From Herbidospora cretacea (GTDB taxonomy: Bacteria > Actinomycetota > Actinomycetes > Streptosporangiales > Streptosporangiaceae): DNA of 64,000 nucleotides. The DNA lies in NCBI RefSeq assembly GCF_001570605.1, contig NZ_BBXG01000008.1, positions 234,119 through 298,118 on the forward strand, in the 5' to 3' direction. Below, one piece after another: positions 51,101-59,415 of this stretch; within the stretch, counting starts at the first letter, position 1; each line of letters starts with the position of its first letter. Made by a program: the position numbers and the translations under genes. Under the pieces are notes generated by a model, which worked only from the letters and a program-made list of their open reading frames with translations, had not been told where the DNA came from and ran no database searches.

Positions 51101-51630
51101 TCCACCGCCTCGAAGGCGTGCAGTACATGGTGCTGCCGTCGTCGGGCAAGGACCCCTACGGCACGCCGGACCGCGGCGGTTTCACCGGGTGGGTCAACTG
51201 GTCGGTCGACTCGCGGCGGGACGCGGACAAGCAGTGGATCGAGGCCGAGGTGCGCGCCTTCGCGCAGTCGATCACGCTCACCACCCCCGGCTCGCTCAAG
51301 GTGGACGAGACGGCGCAGCTCTCGGGCAGCATCGTGCAGCCGTCGGGCGTGTCGGCGGGCACGCGGGTGGTGCCATTGCGCTACCCGATGTCGGTGGCCT
51401 GGAGCGGCTCGTCCAACCTGGCGATCGGCAGCGGGCAGGACGCCGTCGACACGGCCCTCCGCAAGGGCAGGGTCGCGATCCTCGACCCCCGGACCCGGAC
51501 GCTCACCGCGCTGAACCCCGGCACGGTGACCGTGACGGTGACGAACGACTCGATGCGCGCCTACACCGACGACAGTTCGCTCGCGCCGATCACGACGTCG
51601 AAGACCATCCAGGTCCTGCCCGGCAAGTGA
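48193..51630 (+). CDS. Secreted phosphodiester glycosidase / calcineurin-like phosphoesterase
   Basis: A 1145-residue exported protein with a Sec signal peptide (LLLVALAAATTLSVAPAAYADG). Residues about 100-390 are an NAGPA-like phosphodiester glycosidase domain (AVAGVNGEFFDIGNSNAA, VETAVNLDGGGSTTMVAR). Ig-like and carbohydrate-binding-like segments follow (about 420-740). Residues 750-1030 are a metallophosphoesterase: TLSDVQFTADNP, VLNGDITDRG, YVPGNHESYG, VFAHHPVDD, GSHAQI. The last 110 residues are another beta domain. Combined activities suggest removal of sugar-phosphate decorations from wall polymers or phosphate scavenging. A strong hairpin follows. Confidence 0.88.
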   Translation: MKSMVSNHPRKKLLLVALAAATTLSVAPAAYADGPPAPVTGGIPLVNTTEKIGPGIELQHVKALDQKGWYDAQFLTVDLADEAVSTDLLTAGPVAFGGPLSVAANKAGAVAGVNGEFFDIGNSNAALGGEVQNGKLVKTADIGGRQHVGVSGDGVAQLVNLMVNAAANFAGADHTVLSVNAANGGGVPADGLIAFTSAWGDYSRNRGLTGVANDQIAEVLVRNGSVVSVTPNGPAGSGVIPENGFSLVGRGAAAAAIRALQPGEPVTLSYALADDIAKTMKFALGHGGTIVTGGQVVGGLDPSIAPRTALGFKDGGRTLVLATWDGPGGTGKGGVGIDKEARDLVALGVETAVNLDGGGSTTMVARALGQDEATVRNVPSDGRERNDPNGVGVFVAKGDGRLHELLIRPGGDLKVFPGLRLPLFAEGVDDHQTPVDVDAASVRWSARGASVEGGTLVAPAKPNGRITVDARVGPVVAKPAKVTVLDPVSSVELSSQRLSIAEATPAHAVTVSVTGRDGQGYTAPIDPRDLALDYDHDVVGIQSVDGKLKITPLTAAGTILTVSVGGASVQLPITVGVETRTVYDFDDDVLTRWRNNSTAATTFSADPDGLRIDFAAMRNVGVTAASAARRVPVPGQPLRVRMRIKSSIAVPNGLTYLAYTDAAGKAAGVYGTALTASDDWQYASFTMPANTAFPISISGFQGINTSVPQQKAGTFVLDRVEADVPTSIDLPAQPGLRPDPLVSDDGSLPEGPGTWRFATLSDVQFTADNPALTQVATAAVRRIRETEPDLIVLNGDITDRGLPQDLTLARQVLTDAGCDLVAVGQEPAAKSTPDSVPCYYVPGNHESYGLDNVQSDLTNFTKEFGRPYRTFDHKGTRFILLASSLGSLRSSAWEQLPMLRQALGDAEKDESVRNVVVFAHHPVDDPAETDASQLGDRDEVALVENLLTDFRDATGKGTAMVGSHAQIADVHRLEGVQYMVLPSSGKDPYGTPDRGGFTGWVNWSVDSRRDADKQWIEAEVRAFAQSITLTTPGSLKVDETAQLSGSIVQPSGVSAGTRVVPLRYPMSVAWSGSSNLAIGSGQDAVDTALRKGRVAILDPRTRTLTALNPGTVTVTVTNDSMRAYTDDSSLAPITTSKTIQVLPGK

Positions 51631-51683
51631 CCGTCACCAATATCGGCCCGCGGATCGGCTCCTGAGCGGTCCGAACGGCCTGG

Positions 51684-51715
51684 CTGAGGGCGAGCACCCA
51701 CGTGCTCGCCCTCAG
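51684..51715. terminator. Strong hairpin after the glycosidase gene
   Basis: CTGAGGGCGAGCAC (51684-51697) pairs perfectly over 14 bp with GTGCTCGCCCTCAG (51702-51715), loop of 4 nt, 54 bp after the stop. A clear actinomycete-type terminator without U-tract. The stretch to 51900 holds nothing else. Confidence 0.8.
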
Positions 51716-51900
51716 TGCTGCCCGGCCGGCTCACGCGATCGCGACGCCATCCGGCTCTGAGGTGAACTGACAAGTCCCAGCCGGATTCGGCATTCGCAGG
51801 AAATCGAACGCCGGTCTCCGGCGCCTTTCCTGACGGAGGTCACTCAATGAATGCGGAGCGCGGTGGCGGAAATCGGTGCGCCTGTACGGCGCAGGCTTGG

Positions 51901-52197
51901 TCAGTCGACGCACATCGCGTTGTGCGTGGACTGGAAGACCCACGTCCCGCCGCCTGGCGAGACATAGGTCTGCGTGGTGGCGTAGGTCCCGGCGTCGCAG
52001 TCATGGCCGGCCGCGAGGACGGCCGCCCTGGCCCGCTGCTGGGCCGCCGCGAACCCGGCCGCGTAGGTGCTGCCCGCCCCCACGGCGGTGGCGCTGCGGG
52101 GAGTGTCATAGCCGTCGGCGTGTGCGGCCACGGGCGCGGTCGCCAGGCCCGCCGCCACTGCCGCTGCGACGAGGCAGAGCCGCGTGACTTCTCGCAT
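51901..52197 (-). CDS. Small secreted protein
   Basis: A 98-residue protein starting at ATG 52197 after TGGAGGAG. A signal peptide (RLCLVAAAVAAGLATAPVAAHA) is followed by a mature 70-residue domain with two cysteines (GHDCDAG and NAMCVD) likely forming a disulfide, and aromatic strands (TYATTQTYVSPGGGTWVFQS). No family is recognised. Confidence 0.7.
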   Translation of the reverse strand: MREVTRLCLVAAAVAAGLATAPVAAHADGYDTPRSATAVGAGSTYAAGFAAAQQRARAAVLAAGHDCDAGTYATTQTYVSPGGGTWVFQSTHNAMCVD

Positions 52198-52317
52198 GAT
52201 TCTCCTCCAGGGACGGATCATTCGACCGCCTGAGGATAAATTTCCGCCGGACCGAGGCGAAGACGCCATTGTCCGGCATTCGGTTCATCATGCTGTTTCT
52301 CGTGGGGGGCGTGTAAT

Positions 52318-53328
52318 TTACATGCGGCCGACGCTGATCGTCAGTGATTGGGCGCGGTGGTCGGAAAGGCCGCGCGGGTCCCGCAGTTCGCTCGTGTGGA
52401 CGTTCAGCCCCCTCGTGAAGGTCCAGTCGAGCTGCCACAGCGGCAGCACGCCCGCGTACCACGACGTCGGGTAGATCGAGCGGTTCGCCGTGTTGGCGCT
52501 CGTGAGCCGGTCGAACAGGGGACGCAGCTCGCCCATCGCCCCGGTGCTGTTGAAGTCGCCGCTGACCAGGGCGGCGGAGGGGTTGGCGGCGAGGTCGGCC
52601 AGCAGGGCGCCGAACTGGGCGTCGCGCCGCTCGCCCCTGCTGCGGAGCTCGGTGTGGAAGGAGGCCGTGAACGGGTTCTCGTTCAAGACGTACTGGGCCG
52701 GGATGTGGACGTTGTAGACCGACAGCGTCGAGGCGCCGATCCGCAGGTCGGTGCGGAGGATCTTGGCGAGGTCGAAGGCCGCCTGCCAGGAGGGGCCGCC
52801 CGGATCGACGACCGGGCGCGCGGCCACGACGGGGAACCGGGACAGCGTGACGAGTTCCCCTGCGGCGGCGACGTGGTAGCCGGGGAACTCCCGCCGCAGG
52901 GCCGCCAGGTCGGCGACCTCGCGGGGGCGGTCGCCGACCCAGTTCAGGTACTCCTGCAACACGTAGACGTCGGCGCGCTGGTCGGTGAGGAAGCGGTAGA
53001 AGGCCCGGGGGTCGTCGTCCTGATGCCAGTATTCGGTGTTCCACGAGAAGACCCGGACCGCCCCGGGCGGCGGCGGGCCGCCCGGGGCGATCAGAGCGGC
53101 GGGGTTGAGGCCGCCGTGGGTGGCGCCCAGCACGAGCGACCCCGCCGCCAGGAGGGCCGCCCGGCCCCGGCACCCGGCCACGGCCAGGAGGGTCAGCGGG
53201 ACGGCCAGGTAGAGGGCGGGCGGGATCAGGTCGGGGATCAGCCAGAGCCAGAACCGGCCCGTGAGCAGGTGGTGGAGGATCACGAAGCCCAGCCAGACGG
53301 CGGAGGCGATCCCGGCCGCCTTCCTCAA
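52318..53328 (-). CDS. Membrane-anchored endonuclease/exonuclease/phosphatase-fold protein 1
   Basis: A 336-residue protein, probably starting at TTG 53328 (TTGA overlap with the upstream stop). Three N-terminal helices (residues about 8-80) precede an EEP domain with intact motifs: VFSWNTEYW, VYVLQEYLNW, VYNVHIPA, VSGDFNSTG and LSDHRAQ. The fold cleaves phosphodiesters or phosphomonoesters, including lipid-linked ones. With GT2 and flippase-like neighbours it may process a lipid-phosphate intermediate outside the membrane. Last gene of the ten-gene operon. Confidence 0.8.
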   Translation of the reverse strand: MRKAAGIASAVWLGFVILHHLLTGRFWLWLIPDLIPPALYLAVPLTLLAVAGCRGRAALLAAGSLVLGATHGGLNPAALIAPGGPPPPGAVRVFSWNTEYWHQDDDPRAFYRFLTDQRADVYVLQEYLNWVGDRPREVADLAALRREFPGYHVAAAGELVTLSRFPVVAARPVVDPGGPSWQAAFDLAKILRTDLRIGASTLSVYNVHIPAQYVLNENPFTASFHTELRSRGERRDAQFGALLADLAANPSAALVSGDFNSTGAMGELRPLFDRLTSANTANRSIYPTSWYAGVLPLWQLDWTFTRGLNVHTSELRDPRGLSDHRAQSLTISVGRM

Positions 53329-54341
53329 CGGGCCGGCTCGGGGGTGCGGGCGTCGTACAGGCGCCGGAAGGAGGGGGAGGCCAGCCACTGGAGGGCGCCG
53401 GTCGCGACGCCCGCGAGGATGGCGAGGCCGACCACGAAGTGGACGGCGACGAAGTAGGCGCCGAAGAGCGGGCACTTGCGGGCGAAGACGAACCGGAACA
53501 TCCCGGCGTCGCCGAGCGCCCAGGCGGCCAGGGACAGGGCCGGCAGGGCCGCCCACCACGGGCCCAGCAGGAACGGGACGGGGAGGGTGACGACGGCGAG
53601 CGCCGCCGCCAGGGAGGCGAGGGCCCGCGCGGGGGTCTCGTAGCCCTGGGCGAAGCGGCGTTGCCGCGCGTAGAGGGGGACGCGCAGGCGGCCGCGCTGG
53701 AACAGTTTGCGCAGCAGCGTCGGGAGTTCGCGGTCGTGGCCCATGCGCCCTCGGATGGCGCGCGTGATCCGCACCCGGTAATGATCGCTGAGACGCCTGC
53801 CGTAGTCGACCTCCTCGGTGTGGCGGAGATCCGGGTTGAACTCGCCGGTCTCGCGGAACACCGGGGCGCGGATGGCGAACATGGCCGACCACAGGAACGA
53901 CACCTCGCCCTCGGACGCGATCGACCAGTAGTGGTGCTGGTGGGCGCGGTAGTCCTCGACCCTGGTGGAGCGGATCAGCGGGTCGGGGTCCTCGATGCCG
54001 CAGACCGCGCCGAGCGCCGGGTCGGCGGCCAGCATCGCCACCCCCGTGGCGACCGCGTCGGGGGCCAGGGCGACGTCGGAGTCGACGAAGAACAGGATCT
54101 CCCCGTTGGCGTGGGCGGCGCCGAGGTTCCTGGCCACGGCGGGGCCGCTGTTGCCGGGGGTGCGGACCACCGGCACGCCCATCGACGCGGCGACGGCGGC
54201 CGAGCCGTCGATGCTGCAGTCGTCCACGACGACGACCTCCAGCGGGGTGTGGGTCTGCTCCCGGATCGCCGTCAGGACCAGCGGGAGGAACCGGGCGTGG
54301 TTGTAGGTCGGGACGATGACGGTGACCAAGGGGGAATCCAT
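53325..54341 (-). CDS. GT2 glycosyltransferase (copy 1)
   Basis: A 338-residue family 2 glycosyltransferase. VTVIVPTYNHARFL, VVVDDCSIDGS, NGEILFFVDSDVALAPDAVA (DxD) and the acceptor-site HTEEVDYGRRL define the GT-A domain; two or three C-terminal helices end with a SPSFRRLYDA tail. Strong GGAGGTG before ATG 54341. Shares the DSDVALAPDAVA block and helical tail with copies 2 and 3, so the three arose by duplication. Confidence 0.88.
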   Translation of the reverse strand: MDSPLVTVIVPTYNHARFLPLVLTAIREQTHTPLEVVVVDDCSIDGSAAVAASMGVPVVRTPGNSGPAVARNLGAAHANGEILFFVDSDVALAPDAVATGVAMLAADPALGAVCGIEDPDPLIRSTRVEDYRAHQHHYWSIASEGEVSFLWSAMFAIRAPVFRETGEFNPDLRHTEEVDYGRRLSDHYRVRITRAIRGRMGHDRELPTLLRKLFQRGRLRVPLYARQRRFAQGYETPARALASLAAALAVVTLPVPFLLGPWWAALPALSLAAWALGDAGMFRFVFARKCPLFGAYFVAVHFVVGLAILAGVATGALQWLASPSFRRLYDARTPEPAR

Positions 54342-54345
54342 CGGT

Positions 54346-55554
54346 TCACACCTCCGAGATGAGCAGCTCTTGCAGGTGGTGGGTGGACAGGCCGTCCGGC
54401 GCGTGCAGCTCGTAGTCGTGGACGGCCAGCTCCGGGGAGGTGAAGGTCCAGTCCATGCGCCACAGGCGCAGACCGGCGAAGGACAGGGTCGCCGGGAGGA
54501 GCGGGCCCTGGGCCGCCGTCAGGCCGTCGAGGGCGCGCAGGTGGCCCATGCCGGGCAGGGCGTTGAAGTTGCCGGAGGCCACGACCGGGTTGGGGTTGCG
54601 GCCGAGGTCGGCGGCGAGCGCGTCGAACTGCGCCCGCCGGGCGTCGTCGAGGGACGCGATGGCCTGGTAGAAGCGCGGGGACAGGGGGCTGGCGCTCAGG
54701 TAGAGCATGTCGAACAGGTGCACGTTGTAGACCGAGACGGTCCGCCCGCCGATGGCGAGGTCCGTGCGCAGCGCGGCATGCCGCCAGTTCGGCGCGTACG
54801 GGTTGGGCGCCTCCCCCACCGCCGACTGCCCGGCCACCGGGAAGCGGGAGAGGGTGAGCAGGCCGTCGAGGGTCGCGACGTGGTGGCCGGGGAACTCGCG
54901 CCGCAACAGGTCGGCGTCGTCGATCGGGGTGGGCGCGCCGGGGCCGCAGCCCGAGTGCTCCTGGAGCAGGTAGACGTCGGCCCGCCACTTCTTGAGGTAG
55001 CGCAGGAACCGTTCGGCGTCGTCGTCGGTGTCCCAGCAGTAGGTGTCCCAGGAGACGACCCGCACCGCGTCGCGCGGCACCGGGGCGCCGCCCCCGCCGA
55101 GGTGCACGCCCGCCTGGGTCGCGCCCAGCGCCAGCGCCCCGGCGGCGAGGGCCGCCGTCCACCAGCGGGTCCGTCCGCCCAGCGGCGCGGACAGCAGCAG
55201 GGCCGCCGGGATCACCACGAACAGCAGCGGCGGGACGACCAGGTCGGGGACGACCCAGAGCCAGGTCCGGCCACTCAGCGCCGAGCGCGCCACGACGAGG
55301 GCCAGCGCCGCCGCCGCCAGGCTGACCAGCGCCCGTTCGCGCCGCGACGGCAACCGCCACCGCAGCGCGACCATCGGCACGGCCGCGACCACCAGCAGCG
55401 GAACGGCGAAGAACACCACCAGCGGCGCGCCGCCGCCCCACCACCAGAAGTCCCCGCTCAGCCAGTTGACGACCGTGACCGCCAGCCAGGCCACCGGCAC
55501 GGCGACCACCGCCCACCGGACGACCCGGACCGCCCCGGGAGCATCGAGCATCAT
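54346..55554 (-). CDS. Membrane-anchored EEP-fold protein 2, degenerate active site
   Basis: A 402-residue paralogue of the protein at 52318, starting at ATG 55554 (ATGA overlap). Four or five N-terminal helices, then the EEP fold. Key residues are changed: the metal Asn of SWNT is Asp (SWDTYCW), GDFN reads GNFN, and SDH reads STHH; the QE Glu and YNVH His remain. Catalysis as in normal EEP enzymes is doubtful, so it may bind substrate or pair with copy 1. Confidence 0.78.
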   Translation of the reverse strand: MMLDAPGAVRVVRWAVVAVPVAWLAVTVVNWLSGDFWWWGGGAPLVVFFAVPLLVVAAVPMVALRWRLPSRRERALVSLAAAALALVVARSALSGRTWLWVVPDLVVPPLLFVVIPAALLLSAPLGGRTRWWTAALAAGALALGATQAGVHLGGGGAPVPRDAVRVVSWDTYCWDTDDDAERFLRYLKKWRADVYLLQEHSGCGPGAPTPIDDADLLRREFPGHHVATLDGLLTLSRFPVAGQSAVGEAPNPYAPNWRHAALRTDLAIGGRTVSVYNVHLFDMLYLSASPLSPRFYQAIASLDDARRAQFDALAADLGRNPNPVVASGNFNALPGMGHLRALDGLTAAQGPLLPATLSFAGLRLWRMDWTFTSPELAVHDYELHAPDGLSTHHLQELLISEV

Positions 55555-56516
55555 GCCCGCCGGAACCAGAACGAGGCGGGCAGGTAGTGCTGGGTGACGC
55601 CGAGCCTGTCCCACAGGGGTCGCAGCAGGCCGCGCAGCTCCGGGTCGTGCTGGACGAACGCGCTGGGGAGTTCGACGTCGTACCGGCCGGGGTCGCCGAG
55701 CAGGAAGGCGGCCAGCAGGTACTGCTCCGAGTAGTGCCGCCAGCGCCACTCGGGCGGGTAGTCGAAGGGGAGCATGATGTCGTGCAGGTGCACCAGCACG
55801 CCGGGCGGCAGCAGCGGGAGCACCTCGAAGAAGAACACCGTCACGTCGGAGCCCATGAGAACCCGGTGGGAGCCGTCGAGGAAGACGACGTCGCCGGGTT
55901 CGAGGCCGGTGAAGACGCTCAGGTCGGCGCGTTCGAGCGGGCTGCGGACCACCACGTCGCAGAGGGCGTCGACGTTCGCGCGGGGGGCCGGGTCGATCGA
56001 GGTGATCCGGGTGCGCAGGCCGTGGTCTGCGATGGCGCGGCGGGCGAACTTGGTGGAGTTGCCCGAGCCGATCTCGACGTACCGGGCGGGGTCGGTCTCG
56101 GTGAGCAGGCCGTAGAGGCCGAGGGCGTCCAGCGGGGGCAGCCAGCCGTTGTCCCAGTAGGGCGTGGTGCCCGACGGCCGGTCGCGGACGGGGATCGCGG
56201 CCAGCGCGCCGGCCAGGTCCGCGAACCTGGTCAGGCGGTCGGCGTAGCGGTCGCGGTTGCGGTCGATCAGGGCGGACAGCTCGCCGTGCGCGGGCCTGCC
56301 GTGGCCGAACCTCGGCTCGGGGTCGATCGGGTGGTCGATGAAGATCGGGCGGCGCAGCCCGAAGGCCGACAGCACGGCCCCGTGCACGCCGGGGTGCCGT
56401 TCGAGCCACGCGAACGGCCGGTCGGCGAACGGCACGGCGCTGATCATCCGCAGCAGCGCCCCCGACACCGGCCCGGCCGGAACCTGCCGGGTCAGGTGCT
56501 TGAGCTGAGACGTCAT
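55551..56516 (-). CDS. SAM-dependent methyltransferase (Methyltransf_24-like)
   Basis: A 321-residue protein starting at ATG 56516 (ATGA overlap). RYVEIGSGNSTKFARRAI is the SAM motif, followed by ITSIDPAPR, GDVVFLDGSHRVLMGSDV and LVHLHDIMLPFDYP, typical of the cephalosporin-hydroxylase/macrocin-type methyltransferase group that acts on sugars and polyketide glycosides. Probably methylates a glycan or metabolite intermediate made by the same operon. Confidence 0.82.
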   Translation of the reverse strand: MTSQLKHLTRQVPAGPVSGALLRMISAVPFADRPFAWLERHPGVHGAVLSAFGLRRPIFIDHPIDPEPRFGHGRPAHGELSALIDRNRDRYADRLTRFADLAGALAAIPVRDRPSGTTPYWDNGWLPPLDALGLYGLLTETDPARYVEIGSGNSTKFARRAIADHGLRTRITSIDPAPRANVDALCDVVVRSPLERADLSVFTGLEPGDVVFLDGSHRVLMGSDVTVFFFEVLPLLPPGVLVHLHDIMLPFDYPPEWRWRHYSEQYLLAAFLLGDPGRYDVELPSAFVQHDPELRGLLRPLWDRLGVTQHYLPASFWFRRA

Positions 56517-57454
56517 GACGACACTCCTTCGGCGAGAGGGGCGATACGGGTCCGGGACAGCGCCGCCAGGACGACGGCGGTCGACACGACGTCGACGACG
56601 GTGATCAGCACGCGGCTCAGCGCGACCAGGGTGATCAGGCCCGGCCCGGTCAGCAGGGTGGCGAGGGTGAGCCCGAGCACGACCTCGCGCGGGCCGAGCC
56701 CCGACGGCATGACGAGGGTGAAGATCCCGGCCACGGTGGAGAGCGCGAACCCGCCGATCCCCACCGACAGCGCCCCGGCGGGCGAGGCCCCGAGCGCGAC
56801 GGCGAGCACGCCGACGTGCAGCCCGCTGATCAGCCAGCCGACGGACAGCAGCCCGGTGACGGTGAGCAGCGTGCGCCGTCCCGGCAGGGTCACCGGCTCT
56901 CCCCCGCCCCGGCGCAGCACCCGCTGGGCCGTGCCGAGCAGCCGTTCCAGCAGGCGCGGCGCCAGCAGCGGGACGAGCGAGGCGCCCAGGAGCGGCAGCA
57001 GCACCCACCAGACCGGCCCGGCGGCCACCAGCCACGGCAGCGCGATCAGCCCCACCAGCAGCCCGGACACCACGCCGAGCCCCTGCGTGGCCACGAACGC
57101 GCCGGCCAGCCGGGCGGGCGGCGCTCCGAGCGGCCGGGCCATGGCCGCGTGGGCGACGGCCGGCCAGACCCCGCCGGGCAGATACCGGGTGATCCCGGCC
57201 AGGAAGAAGACGCGGGCCGCGACCGGCAGCGTCAGCCGGGTGCCCAGCCCGGCGAGCAGCAGCCGCCAGGCGAAGAACCCGGGCAGTCCGCCGACCGCCG
57301 CGAGCACGGCGGCCAGGGCAGATGTCGACCAGCCGACCTGGCGCAGGCTGTCGCCGACGCCGTGCCGGACCCGCCAGAGCTGCCAGCCGAGGAAGGCCAG
57401 CACGAGCACGACGGCGGCCCAGCGCAGGAGGGCGAACACGCGTCCCCGGGTCAC
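56513..57454 (-). CDS. UPF0104 / flippase-like integral membrane protein
   Basis: A 313-residue protein with about eight helices of the lysylphosphatidylglycerol-synthase membrane-domain family (UPF0104), starting at GTG 57454 (GTGA overlap). FFLAGITRYLPGGVWPAVAH, FVATQGLGVVSG and VMPSGLGPREVVLGL are family landmarks. Such proteins are thought to translocate or sense lipid-linked intermediates. Between glycosyltransferase genes, a role in moving a lipid-linked sugar is likely. Confidence 0.82.
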   Translation of the reverse strand: MTRGRVFALLRWAAVVLVLAFLGWQLWRVRHGVGDSLRQVGWSTSALAAVLAAVGGLPGFFAWRLLLAGLGTRLTLPVAARVFFLAGITRYLPGGVWPAVAHAAMARPLGAPPARLAGAFVATQGLGVVSGLLVGLIALPWLVAAGPVWWVLLPLLGASLVPLLAPRLLERLLGTAQRVLRRGGGEPVTLPGRRTLLTVTGLLSVGWLISGLHVGVLAVALGASPAGALSVGIGGFALSTVAGIFTLVMPSGLGPREVVLGLTLATLLTGPGLITLVALSRVLITVVDVVSTAVVLAALSRTRIAPLAEGVSS

Positions 57455-58458
57455 GCGGGCACCCGGGCGTACAGGCGGCGGAAGGAGCGGGAGGTGAGCC
57501 ACTGGAGGATGCCGACGCCCGCGCCGGCGGCGATGGTCAGGTTGATCAGGAAGTGCATGGCGGCGAAGTAGAGCGCGAAGGCCAGGCCACGGCTGGAGAG
57601 CACGAACCGGTACATCCGGCGGTCGATCCAGAACCACGACAGCAGCAGCAGGGCGGGCAGGACGGCGGTCCAGGCCAGGCCGGTGAGCAGGGGCACCGGG
57701 AGGGTGGCCGCGCTGAGGGCGGCGGCCAGGCTGGCGCCGGACTCCGGCGAGCCGACCACGCCGGCGGCGTACCGGCGCTGCAGGAAGAACGGCACGTGCA
57801 CGCGGGTGCGGGTGAAGACCTTCCAGAGCGCGGTGCGCACCTGGGCGTCGTCGTCGTGCCGGCCGCGCACGGCCGAGGTGAGCATCACCGTGTAGCCGCG
57901 GTCGGTGAGGCGTTCGCCCACGTCGGCGCCCTCCGACTGGGTGAGCGCGTCGGTCCACGGGCCGACCTCGGCCCAGACGCGGGCCGGGAAGGCGATGATG
58001 GCGACCGGCAGGAAGCCGGTGATCGGGCCCTCGGCGACCAGGTACCAGTAGTGGCGGTAGAGGTTGCGGTACTCGCGCACCAGGCTGACCCGGTTGAGCG
58101 GGATCGCCTCGTAGTTGCCGCAGACCGCGCCGATCGCGGGGTCGGCCGCCAGGATCGAGACCGCCTCGGCGACGGCGTCGGGGGCGAGGGCGACGTCGGA
58201 GTCGAGGAAGAACAGGATCTCGCCCCTGGCGTGCTCGACGCCGAGGTTGCGGGCGACGGACACGCCGCCGTTGCGGGGGGTGCTGAGCGGCTCGATCCCC
58301 AGGGCGCGGGCGACGGCCACGGAGTCGTCGGTGCTGCAGTCGTCCACCAGGACGATCTCCACGTCGGGGTAGGTCTGCGCGCGGACCGCCTCCAGGCACT
58401 GGCCGAGCACGTATCCGTAGTTGTAGTTGGGGATGATCACGGAGACCAGCGGTCTCAT
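57451..58458 (-). CDS. GT2 glycosyltransferase (copy 2)
   Basis: A 335-residue GT2 enzyme: VSVIIPNYNYGYVLGQCLEA, VLVDDCSTDDS, GEILFFLDSDVALAPDAVA, then GPWTDALTQSEGADVGERL and two C-terminal helices. Overlaps both neighbours by 4 bp. Donor and acceptor unknown; paralogue of copies 1 and 3. Confidence 0.88.
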   Translation of the reverse strand: MRPLVSVIIPNYNYGYVLGQCLEAVRAQTYPDVEIVLVDDCSTDDSVAVARALGIEPLSTPRNGGVSVARNLGVEHARGEILFFLDSDVALAPDAVAEAVSILAADPAIGAVCGNYEAIPLNRVSLVREYRNLYRHYWYLVAEGPITGFLPVAIIAFPARVWAEVGPWTDALTQSEGADVGERLTDRGYTVMLTSAVRGRHDDDAQVRTALWKVFTRTRVHVPFFLQRRYAAGVVGSPESGASLAAALSAATLPVPLLTGLAWTAVLPALLLLSWFWIDRRMYRFVLSSRGLAFALYFAAMHFLINLTIAAGAGVGILQWLTSRSFRRLYARVPA

Positions 58459-59405
58459 GAGTCACCGGCCTTTCTGGGGAGCATTCCGGCCGCCGCCCCG
58501 GCGAGCAGGGCCGTGTGGACGAGGAAGTGCACCGCGACGAAGTAGACGAGGAAGGCGGGCCCGCGCTCGCGCCAGACGAACCGGGCCAGCGGCGGGTCCG
58601 CGAACGCGAACGCGAGCAGGAAGAACGCGGGCAGCAGCGGGGCGAAGGGGCCGAGCGGGAGGGTGGCGAGGGTGAGCGCGGCGGCGAGGATCCCGCTCAC
58701 CCGGTTGACCACGAGCGCGTCCTTGCGCAGGCGGTTGCGGGCCGACCGGCGCAGCAGCCGGGCCCGCCGGAACTGCTCGGCGAGCAGCGGCAGCAGCCGG
58801 TCGGCCTCGTCGTGGCGGCCGGTGATCGCGCCGGACAGCCGGATGCGGTGACCGGCCAGCAGCCGTTCGCTGTACTCGTCGTCCTCGGCCGCGCGCAGGG
58901 TGACGTCGAACGGGCCGACCTCCTCGAACACCGTCCGGGGCAGGGCGGCGAGGGCGAAGACCGCCGTCGCCGTCGGGCCCGCCCCACGGCTGAGCGCGTG
59001 GTGCAGGTGCAGGGTGCGGTAGACCTCGACGGGGCCGTCGTCGATGAGCGGCTCCCGGTCGTACACGCCGTAGACGCAGCCGCAGCCGGGGTCGGCGGCG
59101 AGCAGGCGCACGGCGGCGGCCACCGCGTCGGGCGCGAGCGCGACGTCGGAGTCGAGGAAGAACAGGATCTCGCCGCTCGCCCGCGCCGCCCCGCTGTTGC
59201 GGGCCGCCGACACCCCTTGGTTGTACGGCTGCCGCACCACCACGCAGGGATACTCGGCGGCCGTCTCGGCGGTGCCGTCGGTGCTGGCGTCGTCGACGAC
59301 GATCACTTCGAGGGGACGGTGGGTCTGGGCCAGCGCCGAGGCCAGGCAGAGCCGGAGGGTCTTGGCGGCGTTGTAGGCCGGGATGACGACGGACACGAGG
59401 GTCAT
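58455..59405 (-). CDS. GT2 glycosyltransferase (copy 3)
   Basis: A 316-residue GT2 enzyme starting at ATG 59405 behind AAGGAG; the longer frame is shadow. VSVVIPAYNAAKTLRLCLAS, VVDDASTDGT, GEILFFLDSDVALAPDAVA, and GPFDVTLRAAEDDEYSERL in the acceptor region, with two C-terminal helices. Confidence 0.88.
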   Translation of the reverse strand: MTLVSVVIPAYNAAKTLRLCLASALAQTHRPLEVIVVDDASTDGTAETAAEYPCVVVRQPYNQGVSAARNSGAARASGEILFFLDSDVALAPDAVAAAVRLLAADPGCGCVYGVYDREPLIDDGPVEVYRTLHLHHALSRGAGPTATAVFALAALPRTVFEEVGPFDVTLRAAEDDEYSERLLAGHRIRLSGAITGRHDEADRLLPLLAEQFRRARLLRRSARNRLRKDALVVNRVSGILAAALTLATLPLGPFAPLLPAFFLLAFAFADPPLARFVWRERGPAFLVYFVAVHFLVHTALLAGAAAGMLPRKAGDS

Positions 59406-59415
59406 CGGGTCTCCT

